This document shows positions 48,152 through 56,978 of a stretch of DNA of 64,000 nucleotides, one piece after another (position 1 is the first letter of the stretch; every line of letters starts with the position of its first letter). The DNA is from Burkholderiales bacterium. Its GTDB lineage: Bacteria; Pseudomonadota; Gammaproteobacteria; Burkholderiales; SG8-39. The notes beneath the pieces are model-generated. The model was not told the origin of the DNA and made no database searches. It saw nothing but the letters and a program-made list of their open reading frames with translations. Made by a program: the position numbers and the translations under genes. The DNA is taken from the NCBI GenBank assembly GCA_014860355.1, contig JACZJV010000012.1, positions 62,001 to 126,000 on the forward strand. Reading direction: 5' to 3'.

Positions 48152-49510
48152 ATGTTTAAAAAGGTCCTCATCGCCAACCGGGGCGAGATCGCCCTGCGCA
48201 TCCAGCGCGCCTGCCGCGAGTTGGGAATCAAGACGGTCATGGTGCATTCCGAAGCTGACAGCGAGGCCAAGTACATAAAACTTGCCGACGAATCGGTATG
48301 CATAGGTCCTGCGCCATCGACGGCAAGCTACCTCAACACCCCGGCGATTATCAGCGCTGCGGAGGTGACCGATTCCGAGGCCATCCATCCCGGATACGGC
48401 TTCCTCTCGGAGAATGCTGACTTCGCCGAGCGGGTCGAGAAAAGCGGCTTCGTTTTTATCGGTCCGCGCCCGGACACCATTCGTCTCATGGGTGACAAGA
48501 TCAGCGCCAAGGCGGCGATGGTCAAGGCAGGCGTACCCTGCGTGCCCGGCGCCGAAGGCGCGCTGCCCGAGCAGAATGACGAAATCATCAAGATAGCGCG
48601 CAAAGTCGGCTATCCGGTGATCATCAAGGCCTCCGGCGGCGGCGGCGGCCGCGGTATGCGCGTGGTGCATACGGAGGCGGCGTTGCTGGCGGCGGTCAAC
48701 CTGACGCACCAAGAGGCGCAGGCCGCATTCGGCAATCCCGCGGTGTACCTGGAGAAATTTCTTGAGAATCCGCGCCACATCGAGATTCAGGTGCTCGCCG
48801 ACGGATTCAAGAACGCAATATACCTGGGCGAGCGCGACTGCTCCATGCAGCGCCGGCACCAGAAAATAATCGAAGAAGCGCCGGCGCCGGGGATGACCGA
48901 TCGTCAGCGCGTGCGCATCGGCGAACGCTGCGCCGAAGCGTGCCGCAAAATCGGCTATCGCGGTGTCGGCACCTTCGAATTTCTGTACGAGGGCGGTGAG
49001 TTTTTTTTCATCGAAATGAACACGCGCATCCAGGTCGAGCACCCGGTCACGGAGATGATCACGGGCGTGGACCTGGTGCAGGAGCAGATCCGCGTCGCCG
49101 CCGGTGAAAAACTGCGCCTGCGCCAGCGCGACATAGTGCTGCGCGGGCATGCCATTGAATGTCGCATCAATGCCGAGGACCCGTTCAAATTCACCCCTTC
49201 GCCAGGTCGCATTACCTCCTATCATCCGCCGGGAGGGCCCGGCATCCGCGTCGACTCGCATATCTACCAGGGCTATTTCGTGCCGCCAAATTACGATTCC
49301 CTGATCGGCAAAGTCATCGCCTACGGCGAAACGCGCGATCAAGCACTGCGGCGCATGCGCATCGCGCTGTCCGAGATGGCGGTTCAGGGCATCCAGACCA
49401 ACATTCCGCTGCACCAGGAACTGCTGCTCGACGAACGTTTTGTCAAAGGCGGCACCAGCATCCACTACCTCGAGCAAAAGCTCGCGCAGCAAAAGCTCGA
49501 GAAAGGGTGA
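48152..49510 (+). CDS. accC: Biotin carboxylase subunit of acetyl-CoA carboxylase
   Basis: ATP-grasp enzyme carboxylating biotin on AccB. 452 residues. [20 protein letters not shown] start, ATP loop [15 protein letters not shown] near residue 159, [15 protein letters not shown] near 234, and the catalytic [18 protein letters not shown] near 287. The ATG at 48152 is chosen over a GTG at 48098 because the family starts at MFKK. The stop is four bases before the likely prmA start. Confidence 0.98.
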   Translation: MFKKVLIANRGEIALRIQRACRELGIKTVMVHSEADSEAKYIKLADESVCIGPAPSTASYLNTPAIISAAEVTDSEAIHPGYGFLSENADFAERVEKSGFVFIGPRPDTIRLMGDKISAKAAMVKAGVPCVPGAEGALPEQNDEIIKIARKVGYPVIIKASGGGGGRGMRVVHTEAALLAAVNLTHQEAQAAFGNPAVYLEKFLENPRHIEIQVLADGFKNAIYLGERDCSMQRRHQKIIEEAPAPGMTDRQRVRIGERCAEACRKIGYRGVGTFEFLYEGGEFFFIEMNTRIQVEHPVTEMITGVDLVQEQIRVAAGEKLRLRQRDIVLRGHAIECRINAEDPFKFTPSPGRITSYHPPGGPGIRVDSHIYQGYFVPPNYDSLIGKVIAYGETRDQALRRMRIALSEMAVQGIQTNIPLHQELLLDERFVKGGTSIHYLEQKLAQQKLEKG

Positions 49511-49514
49511 TCCC

Positions 49515-50408
49515 CTGGCTTGGGTATCGCTCATATTGCGCACCGACGCGCGCGTTGCCGATGAGCTGAGCGACGCGTTGCTCGAGCAGGGTGCATTGTC
49601 CGTCAGCGTGGAAGACGCCAGCGCAGGCACCGCCGAGGAGGCGCCGCTGTACGGCGAACCCGGCATGCCGATCGAGACCGCCTGGCCGCAAAGCCTGATC
49701 ACCGCGCTGTGCGAGCAATATTCGGATCCTGCGCAGCTCATCGCCGCCGCCTGCGCACAAATTGAATTGGCGCCAGCGCCGACCTGGCATGTCGAAGCAG
49801 TGGCGGAGCAGGACTGGGTGCGGCGCAGCCAGTCGCAGTTCGAGCCGATTCACATCTCGGATAGACTTTGGGTAGTTCCATCCTGGGCGACCGCGCCTGA
49901 TCCGGACGCAATCAACCTCGTGCTCGATCCAGGCCTCGCTTTCGGCACCGGCAGCCATCCCAGTACGCGACTATGTCTTCAGTGGCTGGAGCGAAACATT
50001 CGCGGGGGCGAGCGCGTTCTGGACTACGGCTGCGGTTCGGGTATATTAGCCATTGCCGCGCTGCGCCTGGGCGCGAGCGCAGCGCTCGGCGTGGACGTGG
50101 ATCCGCTCGCCCTCCTGGCGGCGCAAGCCAACGCGCTGCGCAATCGGGTCGATGCCCGCTTTATCAATACGGAGATGGCCCCTGATTTTCAGGCAGAGCT
50201 CGTGGTCGCGAATATCCTAGCCAATCCGCTGATACTGCTTGCGCCTTTGCTCGCCGGCTACACCACGGGCAGTACAGGGCGCGTCGCGCTCTCGGGCATA
50301 CTCAAGTCGCAGGCAGGGGAGGTGATGGCGGCGTACGCGCCCTGGTTTGCGATGCGCGTCGCCGCTGGCGACGGGGACTGGGCACTACTCGAGGGCTGGC
50401 GGCGGTGA
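49515..50408 (+). CDS. prmA: Ribosomal protein L11 methyltransferase
   Basis: SAM-dependent enzyme that trimethylates ribosomal protein L11. 297 residues from the start taken here; E. coli PrmA has 293. The family N-terminus aligns at AWVSLILRTDARVADELSDA; SAM motif VLDYGCGSGILAIAALRLGA near residue 171; VANILANPLILL near 232. No ATG, GTG or TTG lies in frame at the expected place. A CTG at 49515 has GAGAAAGGG eight bases upstream, the ideal spacing. The only classical in-frame start is a TTG at 49440, which would add 25 Ser/Lys-rich residues inside accC. It overlaps the next gene by 4 bp. Confidence 0.9.
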   Translation: MAWVSLILRTDARVADELSDALLEQGALSVSVEDASAGTAEEAPLYGEPGMPIETAWPQSLITALCEQYSDPAQLIAAACAQIELAPAPTWHVEAVAEQDWVRRSQSQFEPIHISDRLWVVPSWATAPDPDAINLVLDPGLAFGTGSHPSTRLCLQWLERNIRGGERVLDYGCGSGILAIAALRLGASAALGVDVDPLALLAAQANALRNRVDARFINTEMAPDFQAELVVANILANPLILLAPLLAGYTTGSTGRVALSGILKSQAGEVMAAYAPWFAMRVAAGDGDWALLEGWRR

Positions 50409-51244
50409 TCACGCGCTGTCCTTCCTGTCGCACCCGTTTTCGTGTGAGCACGGAGCAGTTGGCAGTGCGTACCGGGCAGGTGCGCTGCGGCAAATGCGGC
50501 CGGATATTCGATGCGCTCGAATATCTCGTCGAGGAGAGCGCTCTGGCGGCCGAACCCGCCGAAGCGCAGGCGCCCATTGCCGTGGCAAGCGCCGTCGTCG
50601 ACGCGCAAGCGATGGACGCCGAAGCGCAAACGCTGGACGCCGAAGCCGGAAGATCCGAGCCGGTGAAACCTGTTCCGGCACAGCCAGCGAGAGTCGAGCC
50701 CGAGGTCGAGTTCGGCGCAGGCTCGTTCGATTTCGGTCCGATTGCGGCCGCGGATCCTGCCGGCCGCCCGCGGCGCTGGCCCTGGCTGTTGGGTGCGATC
50801 CTGTTGCTATTGGTATTGCTCGCGCAGGCGGCGTATCAATACCGCAGCGCCATCATCGTGCTTTTCCCCGAGGTCAAACCCTATGCGGCGGAATTGTGCG
50901 CGACCCTGGGATGCGAGTTGCCGCTACCGCGGCGCATCGAGCTGACGAGCATAGAAGCTTCAGATCTGCAGGCTGACACGACCAATCCGAACATCATGGT
51001 GTTGACGGCGACGCTCAAGAACCGGGCCATTTTCGATCAACAGCTGCCCATGCTTGAACTGACGCTCACCAACGCCCAGGACCAGCCCCTGGTGCGGCGC
51101 GTGCTTACGCCGCAGGACTATATCGGCAACACCGCCAAGGCCCAGGCCGGATTCGCCGCCAATACCGAAATGGTGATCAAAGTGTACATCGAAGGCTCGC
51201 AGGTCAAGGCTACAGGCTATCGCCTGTATCTGTTCTATCCTTGA
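50405..51244 (+). CDS. Zinc-ribbon DUF3426 membrane protein
   Basis: 279 residues. N-terminal MJ0042-type zinc ribbon (CPSCRTRFRVSTEQL, then CGKCGRIFDAL), an acidic Ala/Glu linker with two near-identical MDAEAQTLDAEAG units around residue 70, one membrane segment (PWLLGAILLLLVLLAQAAYQ near 126), and a C-terminal DUF3426 domain (ILTATLKNRAIFDQQLPMLE-like, near 195). Function unknown; the arrangement suggests a redox- or metal-sensing cytoplasmic head with a periplasmic domain. GTG start overlapping the prmA stop (GTGA). Confidence 0.87.
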   Translation: MITRCPSCRTRFRVSTEQLAVRTGQVRCGKCGRIFDALEYLVEESALAAEPAEAQAPIAVASAVVDAQAMDAEAQTLDAEAGRSEPVKPVPAQPARVEPEVEFGAGSFDFGPIAAADPAGRPRRWPWLLGAILLLLVLLAQAAYQYRSAIIVLFPEVKPYAAELCATLGCELPLPRRIELTSIEASDLQADTTNPNIMVLTATLKNRAIFDQQLPMLELTLTNAQDQPLVRRVLTPQDYIGNTAKAQAGFAANTEMVIKVYIEGSQVKATGYRLYLFYP

Positions 51245-51248
51245 ATAT

Positions 51249-51320
51249 CCGTTGCAAAATTCATTCTGCAGCGGGGCGATCCAGGGGCCAGGGGCGGATT
51301 GTCCCCTGATATCGCAACGG
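51249..51320. repeat. Nested inverted repeats upstream of the PfkB kinase gene
   Basis: CCGTTGC (51249-51255) pairs with GCAACGG (51314-51320). Inside, CAGGGG (51289-51294) pairs with CCCCTG (51303-51308) around an eight-base loop. They lie just after the DUF3426 stop and may end that transcript. Confidence 0.3.
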
Positions 51321-51408
51321 GCCGCGGGGCGACTTCGGTTATCCTCAGCGGTTTTCGAAGCGGCGCGCAGAGCCGTTCGCGCTGCGCACAAAGACGGAAT
51401 ATAAAACC

Positions 51409-52344
51409 ATGCGCATTCTGCTACTGGGCTCAATTGCCTACGACAATATCATGGTGTTCGAGGGACGATTTCGCGAACACATCCTGCCCGACCAGATCCA
51501 CATGCTTAACGTGGCTTTCCTGGTGCCGGCTTTGCGGCGCGAGTTCGGCGGCTGCGCCGCCAACATCGCCTACAATTTGCGTCTGCTAGGCGGCCAACCG
51601 CTGATCATGGCCACGGTGGGCGAGGACGCCGAATCCTATTACCGACGCTTCGATGCGCTGGGCATAGCGCGCACGCACGTACGCGAGGTGGCAGGCACTT
51701 ACACCGCGCAAGCCTTCATCACGACGGATCTGGACGACAATCAGATCACCGCGTTTCACCCGGGGGCGATGGGTCACTCGCATCTCAATAGCGTCTCCGC
51801 GGCGGGCGAGGTCGGCCTTGCCATAGTTTCCCCCGACGGACGCGAAGGCATGCTGCAGCACGCGCGCGAACTGAAGGAGGCGAATATTCCCTTCGTGTTC
51901 GACCCCGGCCAGGGCCTTCCAATGTTTTCCGGCGCCGAGCTGCTCGAGTTCGTGAAACTCGCGAGCTACGTTGCAGTCAACTCGTATGAAGGCAAGATGC
52001 TGGAAGAGCGGACCGGTTTATCGATCGCGCACCTGGCGCAAAGGGTGGAAGCGCTGATCGTTACCCATGGCGCGAAGGGCTCGGAGATCCACACGGGCGG
52101 CCAGCGTCTGGAGATCCCCTGCGTCCAGGTGGATGAAATCGTCGATCCGACCGGATGCGGCGATGCCTATCGCGCCGGTCTGCTCTACGGCATCGCCGAA
52201 GGCATGGACTGGCGCTCGATCGGCCAACTCGCTTCGCTCATGGGGGCGATCAAAGTAGGCGCGCGCGGCGGGCAGAATCACCGGGCAACCCGTGCCGAAA
52301 TCGAAGGGCTCTATCGGCAGCATTTTGATGCGCAACTGGGATAA
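51409..52344 (+). CDS. PfkB family carbohydrate kinase (adenosine kinase-like)
   Basis: 311-residue ribokinase-fold kinase. MRILLLGSIAYDNIMVFEGR at the start, substrate loop EFGGCAANIAYNLRLLGG near residue 45, and PfkB signature 2 as VDPTGCGDAYRAGLLYG with the catalytic Asp near residue 255. The sequence resembles adenosine-kinase-like members that in many bacteria phosphorylate ribose nucleosides or sugars. The exact substrate cannot be read. Converges with the HIT gene, 10 bp apart. Confidence 0.88.
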   Translation: MRILLLGSIAYDNIMVFEGRFREHILPDQIHMLNVAFLVPALRREFGGCAANIAYNLRLLGGQPLIMATVGEDAESYYRRFDALGIARTHVREVAGTYTAQAFITTDLDDNQITAFHPGAMGHSHLNSVSAAGEVGLAIVSPDGREGMLQHARELKEANIPFVFDPGQGLPMFSGAELLEFVKLASYVAVNSYEGKMLEERTGLSIAHLAQRVEALIVTHGAKGSEIHTGGQRLEIPCVQVDEIVDPTGCGDAYRAGLLYGIAEGMDWRSIGQLASLMGAIKVGARGGQNHRATRAEIEGLYRQHFDAQLG

Positions 52345-52354
52345 ACGCCGGATT

Positions 52355-52768
52355 TCATTCCAGCGCAGCGCGCAGCCTGGCGGCATTGACCTCCAGTTGA
52401 ACTCGCGGCGGATTTTTCGCCGGCCAAGTGAGGCGCATGCCGTCGTTGTTGTATCGCGGCACCAGGTGCAGATGGAAGTGAAACACCGTCTGGCCCGCGG
52501 CGACGCCATTGGCTTGGTATAGCGTCAATCCCTCGGGCGCGTAGGCCCTGTTGATCGCCTGCGCCACGCGCGCCGCGGTTTGGAAGGCTGCGGCCGCGAG
52601 CCGGCCATCCAGAGCGTATATATTTTCCGCATGCGGTTTCACGGTCACGAGCACATGGCCGGGGTTCACCTCGCCGATATCCATGAAAGCGAGCGTGAGT
52701 TCGTCTTCATGCACCTTGGTCGATGGTATGCGTCCGGCGACGATGCCGCAGAATACGCAATCATTCAT
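52355..52768 (-). CDS. HIT family protein (Hint-type nucleotide hydrolase)
   Basis: 137-residue HIT protein that hydrolyses nucleotide phosphoramidates or dinucleoside polyphosphates. FCGIVAGRIPSTKVHEDE near residue 5, PGHVLVTVKPHAENIY near 36, and the histidine triad VFHFHLHLVPRY near 95 are intact. It sits 75 bp from apaH, which also acts on dinucleoside polyphosphates. Start ATG unambiguous. Confidence 0.92.
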   Translation of the reverse strand: MNDCVFCGIVAGRIPSTKVHEDELTLAFMDIGEVNPGHVLVTVKPHAENIYALDGRLAAAAFQTAARVAQAINRAYAPEGLTLYQANGVAAGQTVFHFHLHLVPRYNNDGMRLTWPAKNPPRVQLEVNAARLRAALE

Positions 52769-52843
52769 GAATTGTTCCTCTTTTCGATCGGACCATTAGA
52801 CGGGCCGGCCCGCGCTTGCCGCGTCCCGGGACGCGCCTTCGCA

Positions 52844-53665
52844 CTATTCTCCCGGCACCTGGCACTGTTCGCACGGGACCTGGAACAGCTTGCGGTCCTC
52901 GAGCCGCACAGCGCTCAAGCTTCCTCCCCAAACGCAGCCGCTATCCAAAGCCAACAGGTCGGGCCGCAGCTTAAGCCCGAGTGTGGACCAGTGACCGCAG
53001 ACGAGCGTGTAGTCGCGGCTGGCGCGCGCGGGCGCGTCGAACCAGGGAAAAAATCCTCGCGGCGCGTCGACGGACTCGCCTTTGGTGCGCAACTCTATGG
53101 TGCCGTCCGCGGTGCAAAAGCGCATCCTCGCCATCGCGTTGACGATGACACGCAAGCGGTCGGCACCGCGCAAGCTCTCGCTCCAGGCATCGGGCATGTT
53201 GCCATAGAGCGTGGCCAGAAAATCCCGCCAGTTGGCGCCGCGCAGCTCGGCCTCGACTTCCTGCGCCAGCATCTGCGCCCTTGCAATGCTCCATTGCGGC
53301 AACAGGCCCGCATGCACCATGGCCCAGTTGCCTTCAACATGCAATATGGGCCTCTGCCGCAGCCACGCCAAGAGCTCCTCGCGGTCCGGCGCCGCGAGTA
53401 CCTGGTCGAGCGTATCGCCGCGGTGTAATTTCGCGTGACCGGCGGCCACGGCGAGCAGGTGAAAATCGTGGTTGCCCAGCACGGTAACCGCGGTGTCGCC
53501 CAAGTCCCTCACCAGGCGCAGGGTCGCGAGCGAGTCCGGGCCGCGATTGACCAGATCGCCGACGAACCACAGCCGGTCGCGCGCGCGACCGAAGCCGATG
53601 GCGTCGAGCAGGCGCCGCAGTGCGCCGTGGCATCCCTGAACGTCGCCGATTGCGTAAGTTGCCAT
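52844..53665 (-). CDS. apaH: Symmetrical bis(5'-nucleosyl)-tetraphosphatase
   Basis: Cleaves Ap4A and Np4A (RNA caps) to dinucleotides. 273 residues. Metal motifs of calcineurin-like phosphatases: [16 protein letters not shown] near residue 6, [17 protein letters not shown] near 36, [15 protein letters not shown] near 62, and the late [20 protein letters not shown] near 223. The protein ends shortly after [18 protein letters not shown]. The gene is leftward between comM and the HIT gene. Confidence 0.95.
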   Translation of the reverse strand: MATYAIGDVQGCHGALRRLLDAIGFGRARDRLWFVGDLVNRGPDSLATLRLVRDLGDTAVTVLGNHDFHLLAVAAGHAKLHRGDTLDQVLAAPDREELLAWLRQRPILHVEGNWAMVHAGLLPQWSIARAQMLAQEVEAELRGANWRDFLATLYGNMPDAWSESLRGADRLRVIVNAMARMRFCTADGTIELRTKGESVDAPRGFFPWFDAPARASRDYTLVCGHWSTLGLKLRPDLLALDSGCVWGGSLSAVRLEDRKLFQVPCEQCQVPGE

Positions 53666-53755
53666 AGTTTTCCTGATAACTCGCTGCCAGACGAATCATG
53701 CACCGGCAATTCTGGGGGAGTTTGAAACGGGTATCCCCTCGTTTTCCAGCTGGCC

Positions 53756-55258
53756 CTAGGCCATACGGTCGAATTTGCGATATTGAATTGCCTCGGCTAC
53801 GTGGGCTACGGCAATCGCTTCGCTCCTGGCGAGATCGGCAATGCTGCGCGCCAGTTTCAGCACCCGATGGTAAGCGCGCGCCGACAGATTGAGCCGGGTA
53901 ATCGCCTGCCTGAGCAAACCCTCGGCGGCATCCTCCGGACGGCACCACCGGTCGATTTCACGCGTGGCGAGGCTGCTGTTGCTCTTGCCCTGACGCTCCA
54001 TTTGCACCCGGTGCGCCGTCTCCACGCGCTCGCGCACTTCAACGCTCGCCTCGCCTGCGCTCTGGCGCAGCAAATCTTCCTGCGGCACTGCCGCTACGTC
54101 CAGATGGATATCGATGCGATCAAGGAGCGGTCCGGAAATCCTGCCGCGATATCGTGTCACCTGATCCGGCGTGCAGCGGCAGCGGCCGCTGTAATGTCCG
54201 AGATAGCCGCAGGGGCAGGGGTTCATTGCGGCGATCAACTGGAACTTCGCGGGAAATTCTGCCTGGCGCGCTGCGCGCGAGATCGACACGCGGCCGGTCT
54301 CCAGCGGCCCGCGCAGCGTCTCCAGCACCCTGCGCTCGAATTCGGGCAGTTCGTCCAGGAACAGCACGCCGTGGTGAGCGAGCGAAATCTCGCCCGGGCG
54401 CGGATCGCTGCCGCCGCCAACCAGGGCCACACTGGAAGCCGAGTGGTGCGGTGCGCGAAAAGGCCGGCGGCGGAATTGCTCGAGGCGAAAGCCGCCCGAG
54501 CCCAGTGACTGTAGCGCTGCGGATTCCAGTGCCTCGGTATCGCTCATGGACGGAAGTATCCCGGGAAAGCGGGTCGCCAGCATGGACTTGCCGGTGCCCG
54601 GCGGTCCCGCCATGAGCAGGCTATGGCCGCCCGCGGCGGCGATTTCCAGCGCACGCTTGGCATGCGCCTGACCTTTGACGTCGGCGAGATCGGGATAATC
54701 GGGCTGCGTCGTCGCTGCGGTTTCCGCCACGTAAGGCCGCAGGCTCTGCCTGCGAGCGAGGTGTGCGCATACTTCCAGCAGCGTCTTGGCAGGCAGGACG
54801 CGTGCGTCGCGCACCAGGCTCGCCTCCTCGGCGCTCGCGTGCGGCAGGACGAAAGCCCGCCCGCGGCGATGCGCTGTGTAGGTCATGGCCAGCGCACCGC
54901 GGACCGGTCGCAGATCACCCGTGAGCGAGAGTTCGCCGGCAAATTCGTATTCATCCAGCTGCGTCGCGGGCAGCTGTCCGGAGGCCGCAAGTATGCCTAG
55001 GGCGATCGGAAGGTCGAAGCGCGCGCTTTCCTTCGGCAGGTCGGCAGGGGCGAGATTGACAGTGACACGGCGCGCAGGAAACTCAAAATGCGCGTTGACC
55101 AGCGCCGCGCGCACCCGGTCGCGTGCCTCCTTCACCTCGACCTCGGCCAGGCCTACGATGGTGAAGCTCGGCAGCCCGCCGGAAAGATGAACTTCAACCG
55201 TGACTTCCGGCGCATCCATGCCGGCAAGCGCGCGGCTGTGCAGCACGGCGAGCGACAT
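53756..55258 (-). CDS. comM: YifB/ComM family AAA+ ATPase (Mg chelatase-like)
   Basis: 500-residue hexameric helicase-like protein; ComM promotes branch migration during natural transformation. N-terminal ChlI-like domain (MDAPEVTVEVHLSGGLPSFT), Walker A AGPPGTGKSMLATRFPGIL near residue 214, Walker B GVLFLDELPEFERRVLE near 292, and the C-terminal Mg_chelatase_C region (LNLSARAYHRVLKLARSIAD). Together with pilT/pilU in this window it suggests competence, but comEA-type genes are not visible here. 5 bp after the ubiK gene. Confidence 0.95.
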   Translation of the reverse strand: MSLAVLHSRALAGMDAPEVTVEVHLSGGLPSFTIVGLAEVEVKEARDRVRAALVNAHFEFPARRVTVNLAPADLPKESARFDLPIALGILAASGQLPATQLDEYEFAGELSLTGDLRPVRGALAMTYTAHRRGRAFVLPHASAEEASLVRDARVLPAKTLLEVCAHLARRQSLRPYVAETAATTQPDYPDLADVKGQAHAKRALEIAAAGGHSLLMAGPPGTGKSMLATRFPGILPSMSDTEALESAALQSLGSGGFRLEQFRRRPFRAPHHSASSVALVGGGSDPRPGEISLAHHGVLFLDELPEFERRVLETLRGPLETGRVSISRAARQAEFPAKFQLIAAMNPCPCGYLGHYSGRCRCTPDQVTRYRGRISGPLLDRIDIHLDVAAVPQEDLLRQSAGEASVEVRERVETAHRVQMERQGKSNSSLATREIDRWCRPEDAAEGLLRQAITRLNLSARAYHRVLKLARSIADLARSEAIAVAHVAEAIQYRKFDRMA

Positions 55259-55263
55259 TCCGA

Positions 55264-55512
55264 TCAGGGATTCGGTTTGCTGGCCCTGGCTTCGAGTTCG
55301 GCGACCCGCGACTCCAGTGCGCTGAGTTGTTCGCGCGAGCGCGCGAGCAGCCTGGCCTGGACGTCGAATTCCTCGCGGGTAACCAAATCCAGTTTGCCAA
55401 AAAAACTTGCCAGCAGGGCACGCACGTTCTTCTCAACGTCTTTGGCCGGACTTTGCGCCAGCAGCGCGCTGACTTTGCCGGTCAACTCTTCAAACAGGCG
55501 GTTCTGCTGCAT
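55264..55512 (-). CDS. ubiK: Ubiquinone biosynthesis accessory factor UbiK (BMFP family)
   Basis: 82-residue coiled-coil protein of the UbiK/YqiC family, needed for aerobic ubiquinone synthesis in E. coli. First part is membrane-binding (FEELTGKVSALLAQSPAKDV), second part a coiled coil (LLARSREQLSALESRVAELE). It precedes comM by 5 bp. The pairing with a YifB gene is usual in betaproteobacteria. Confidence 0.92.
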   Translation of the reverse strand: MQQNRLFEELTGKVSALLAQSPAKDVEKNVRALLASFFGKLDLVTREEFDVQARLLARSREQLSALESRVAELEARASKPNP

Positions 55513-55588
55513 TAGCGTCTCCTATTGTTCGTCGTTTTTTCGAGTCTATCACGCTAAACACAACGCGCCAGCGGACGAAGCAGTTGAT

Positions 55589-55605
55589 CGCCCCCCGGTG
55601 GTGCA
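55589..55605. promoter_or_regulatory. Weak NtrC-like half site
   Basis: The right half TGGTGCA (55599-55605) is a perfect NtrC half-site; the full 17-mer matches TGCACCAAAATGGTGCA at 11 of 17 positions. It lies 14 bp upstream of the better site. Confidence 0.3.
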
Positions 55606-55618
55606 GTCAAAAGAACCC

Positions 55619-55635
55619 CGCACCAAAATAATGCA
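55619..55635. promoter_or_regulatory. NtrC-like binding site
   Basis: CGCACCAAAATAATGCA matches the NtrC consensus TGCACCAAAATGGTGCA at 14 of 17 positions. It ends 64 bp before the -24 element of the sigma-54 promoter, a normal distance for an enhancer site. Confidence 0.55.
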
Positions 55636-55697
55636 TGACGCGGGTCATTTCGCTGAGCACGCAATGCAACCATTTGAAATGACAGAGATAAGAAAGC

Positions 55698-55713
55698 TGG
55701 CACAGCCTGTGCT
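55698..55713 (+). promoter_or_regulatory. Sigma-54 promoter of the porin-glnK-amtB operon
   Basis: TGGCACAGCCTGTGCT matches TGGCACRNNNNTTGCW except for one base and keeps the invariant GG and GC at the required spacing. It lies 49 bp before the porin start. Nitrogen-limitation control through RpoN and NtrC is the natural reading. Confidence 0.75.
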
Positions 55714-55761
55714 AAAGAATGGCCGTAGGGTTCTTTCTAAACTTTGATAAGGGGTATCTAC

Positions 55762-56580
55762 ATGCGCAAACTACTAACCGCTTCGGTGATGTCAACCGCG
55801 TTCTGCCTGCCGCTGACGGTGCTGTCGCAATCCGCCGCTGCCGCTGACGCTTCTCCGCATACAATTTCCGGAAACTTCGGGATATACAGCCAGTATATCT
55901 TCCGTGGATTGACGCAAACCAACCGGGACCCTGCCCTTCAGGGTGGACTCGACTACACTCATGCGAGCGGGTTCTATGCCGGCACCTGGCTGTCCAACAT
56001 TAGCTGGCTCACCGATTCTTCTTCGGTAACGGGCTATAGCAGCTCCAGTCTGGAGTGGGATTTTTACGGCGGCTACCGCGGCACTTTTGGCAAATCGGAC
56101 TTCGGCTACGACGTCGGCCTGCTGCAGTACTACTATCCTGGCAGCCACAGCGATACCCTCGCTCCCGGTAGCGTAAAGGCCGACACCCTCGAGGCCTACG
56201 GTGCAGTCAGCTGGAAATGGCTGAGCGCAAAATACTCCTACAGCCTGAATAGCAAGACTTTCGGCGTTCCCAACAGCAGCGGCACCTGGTATCTGGATCT
56301 GGCCGCCAACTATCCGGTCTCGGACAAGCTGAGTCTGCAGGCACACTACGGCATTCAAAAGTTCGACGGCAGCAATGCGGGTATCGACAACGACACCGTA
56401 GCCTCGTACGACGACTACAAGCTGGGGCTGACCTATGCCCTGCCCAAGGACTTTACCCTCGGCGCCTATTACACGGGGACCAGCATGGACTCCACGCAGA
56501 AGGCGTTTTACACGAACGTTTCCGACAACCGCATGATCGGCAAGGACACGTTCACCGTCTTCGTGCAAAAGACCTTTTGA
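55762..56580 (+). CDS. TorF family putative outer-membrane porin
   Basis: 272-residue outer-membrane protein of the TorF (Gcw_chp) family. Signal peptide: MRKLL, hydrophobic core, likely cleavage after SAAAA near residue 28. The mature part is rich in alternating aromatic and small residues as in beta-barrels (GNFGIYSQYIFRGLTQTNRD near residue 39) and ends VFVQKTF with a C-terminal Phe recognised by BamA. The ATG at 55762 has AAGGGG upstream. Placed first in the glnK-amtB operon under a sigma-54 promoter, it may help ammonium or small nitrogen compounds across the outer membrane; this is inference. Confidence 0.88.
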   Translation: MRKLLTASVMSTAFCLPLTVLSQSAAAADASPHTISGNFGIYSQYIFRGLTQTNRDPALQGGLDYTHASGFYAGTWLSNISWLTDSSSVTGYSSSSLEWDFYGGYRGTFGKSDFGYDVGLLQYYYPGSHSDTLAPGSVKADTLEAYGAVSWKWLSAKYSYSLNSKTFGVPNSSGTWYLDLAANYPVSDKLSLQAHYGIQKFDGSNAGIDNDTVASYDDYKLGLTYALPKDFTLGAYYTGTSMDSTQKAFYTNVSDNRMIGKDTFTVFVQKTF

Positions 56581-56589
56581 ACACAGCCC

Positions 56590-56610
56590 AGGGCGCGTAA
56601 CCAACGCCCT
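56590..56610 (+). repeat. Hairpin between the porin and glnK
   Basis: AGGGCG (56590-56595) pairs with CGCCCT (56605-56610) around a nine-base loop, 19 bp before the glnK start. It could be an mRNA processing or stabilising structure that sets porin and glnK levels differently. Confidence 0.3.
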
Positions 56611-56620
56611 ACTTCCATGA

Positions 56621-56968
<348 letters not shown>

Positions 56969-56978
56969 GGAGAACGGC

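Noticed and set aside
47552-49741. Long open frame (729 codons) on the minus strand opposite accB, accC and prmA
   Set aside because: It is antisense to three certain core genes, resembles no known family, and GC-rich codon bias opens such frames by itself.
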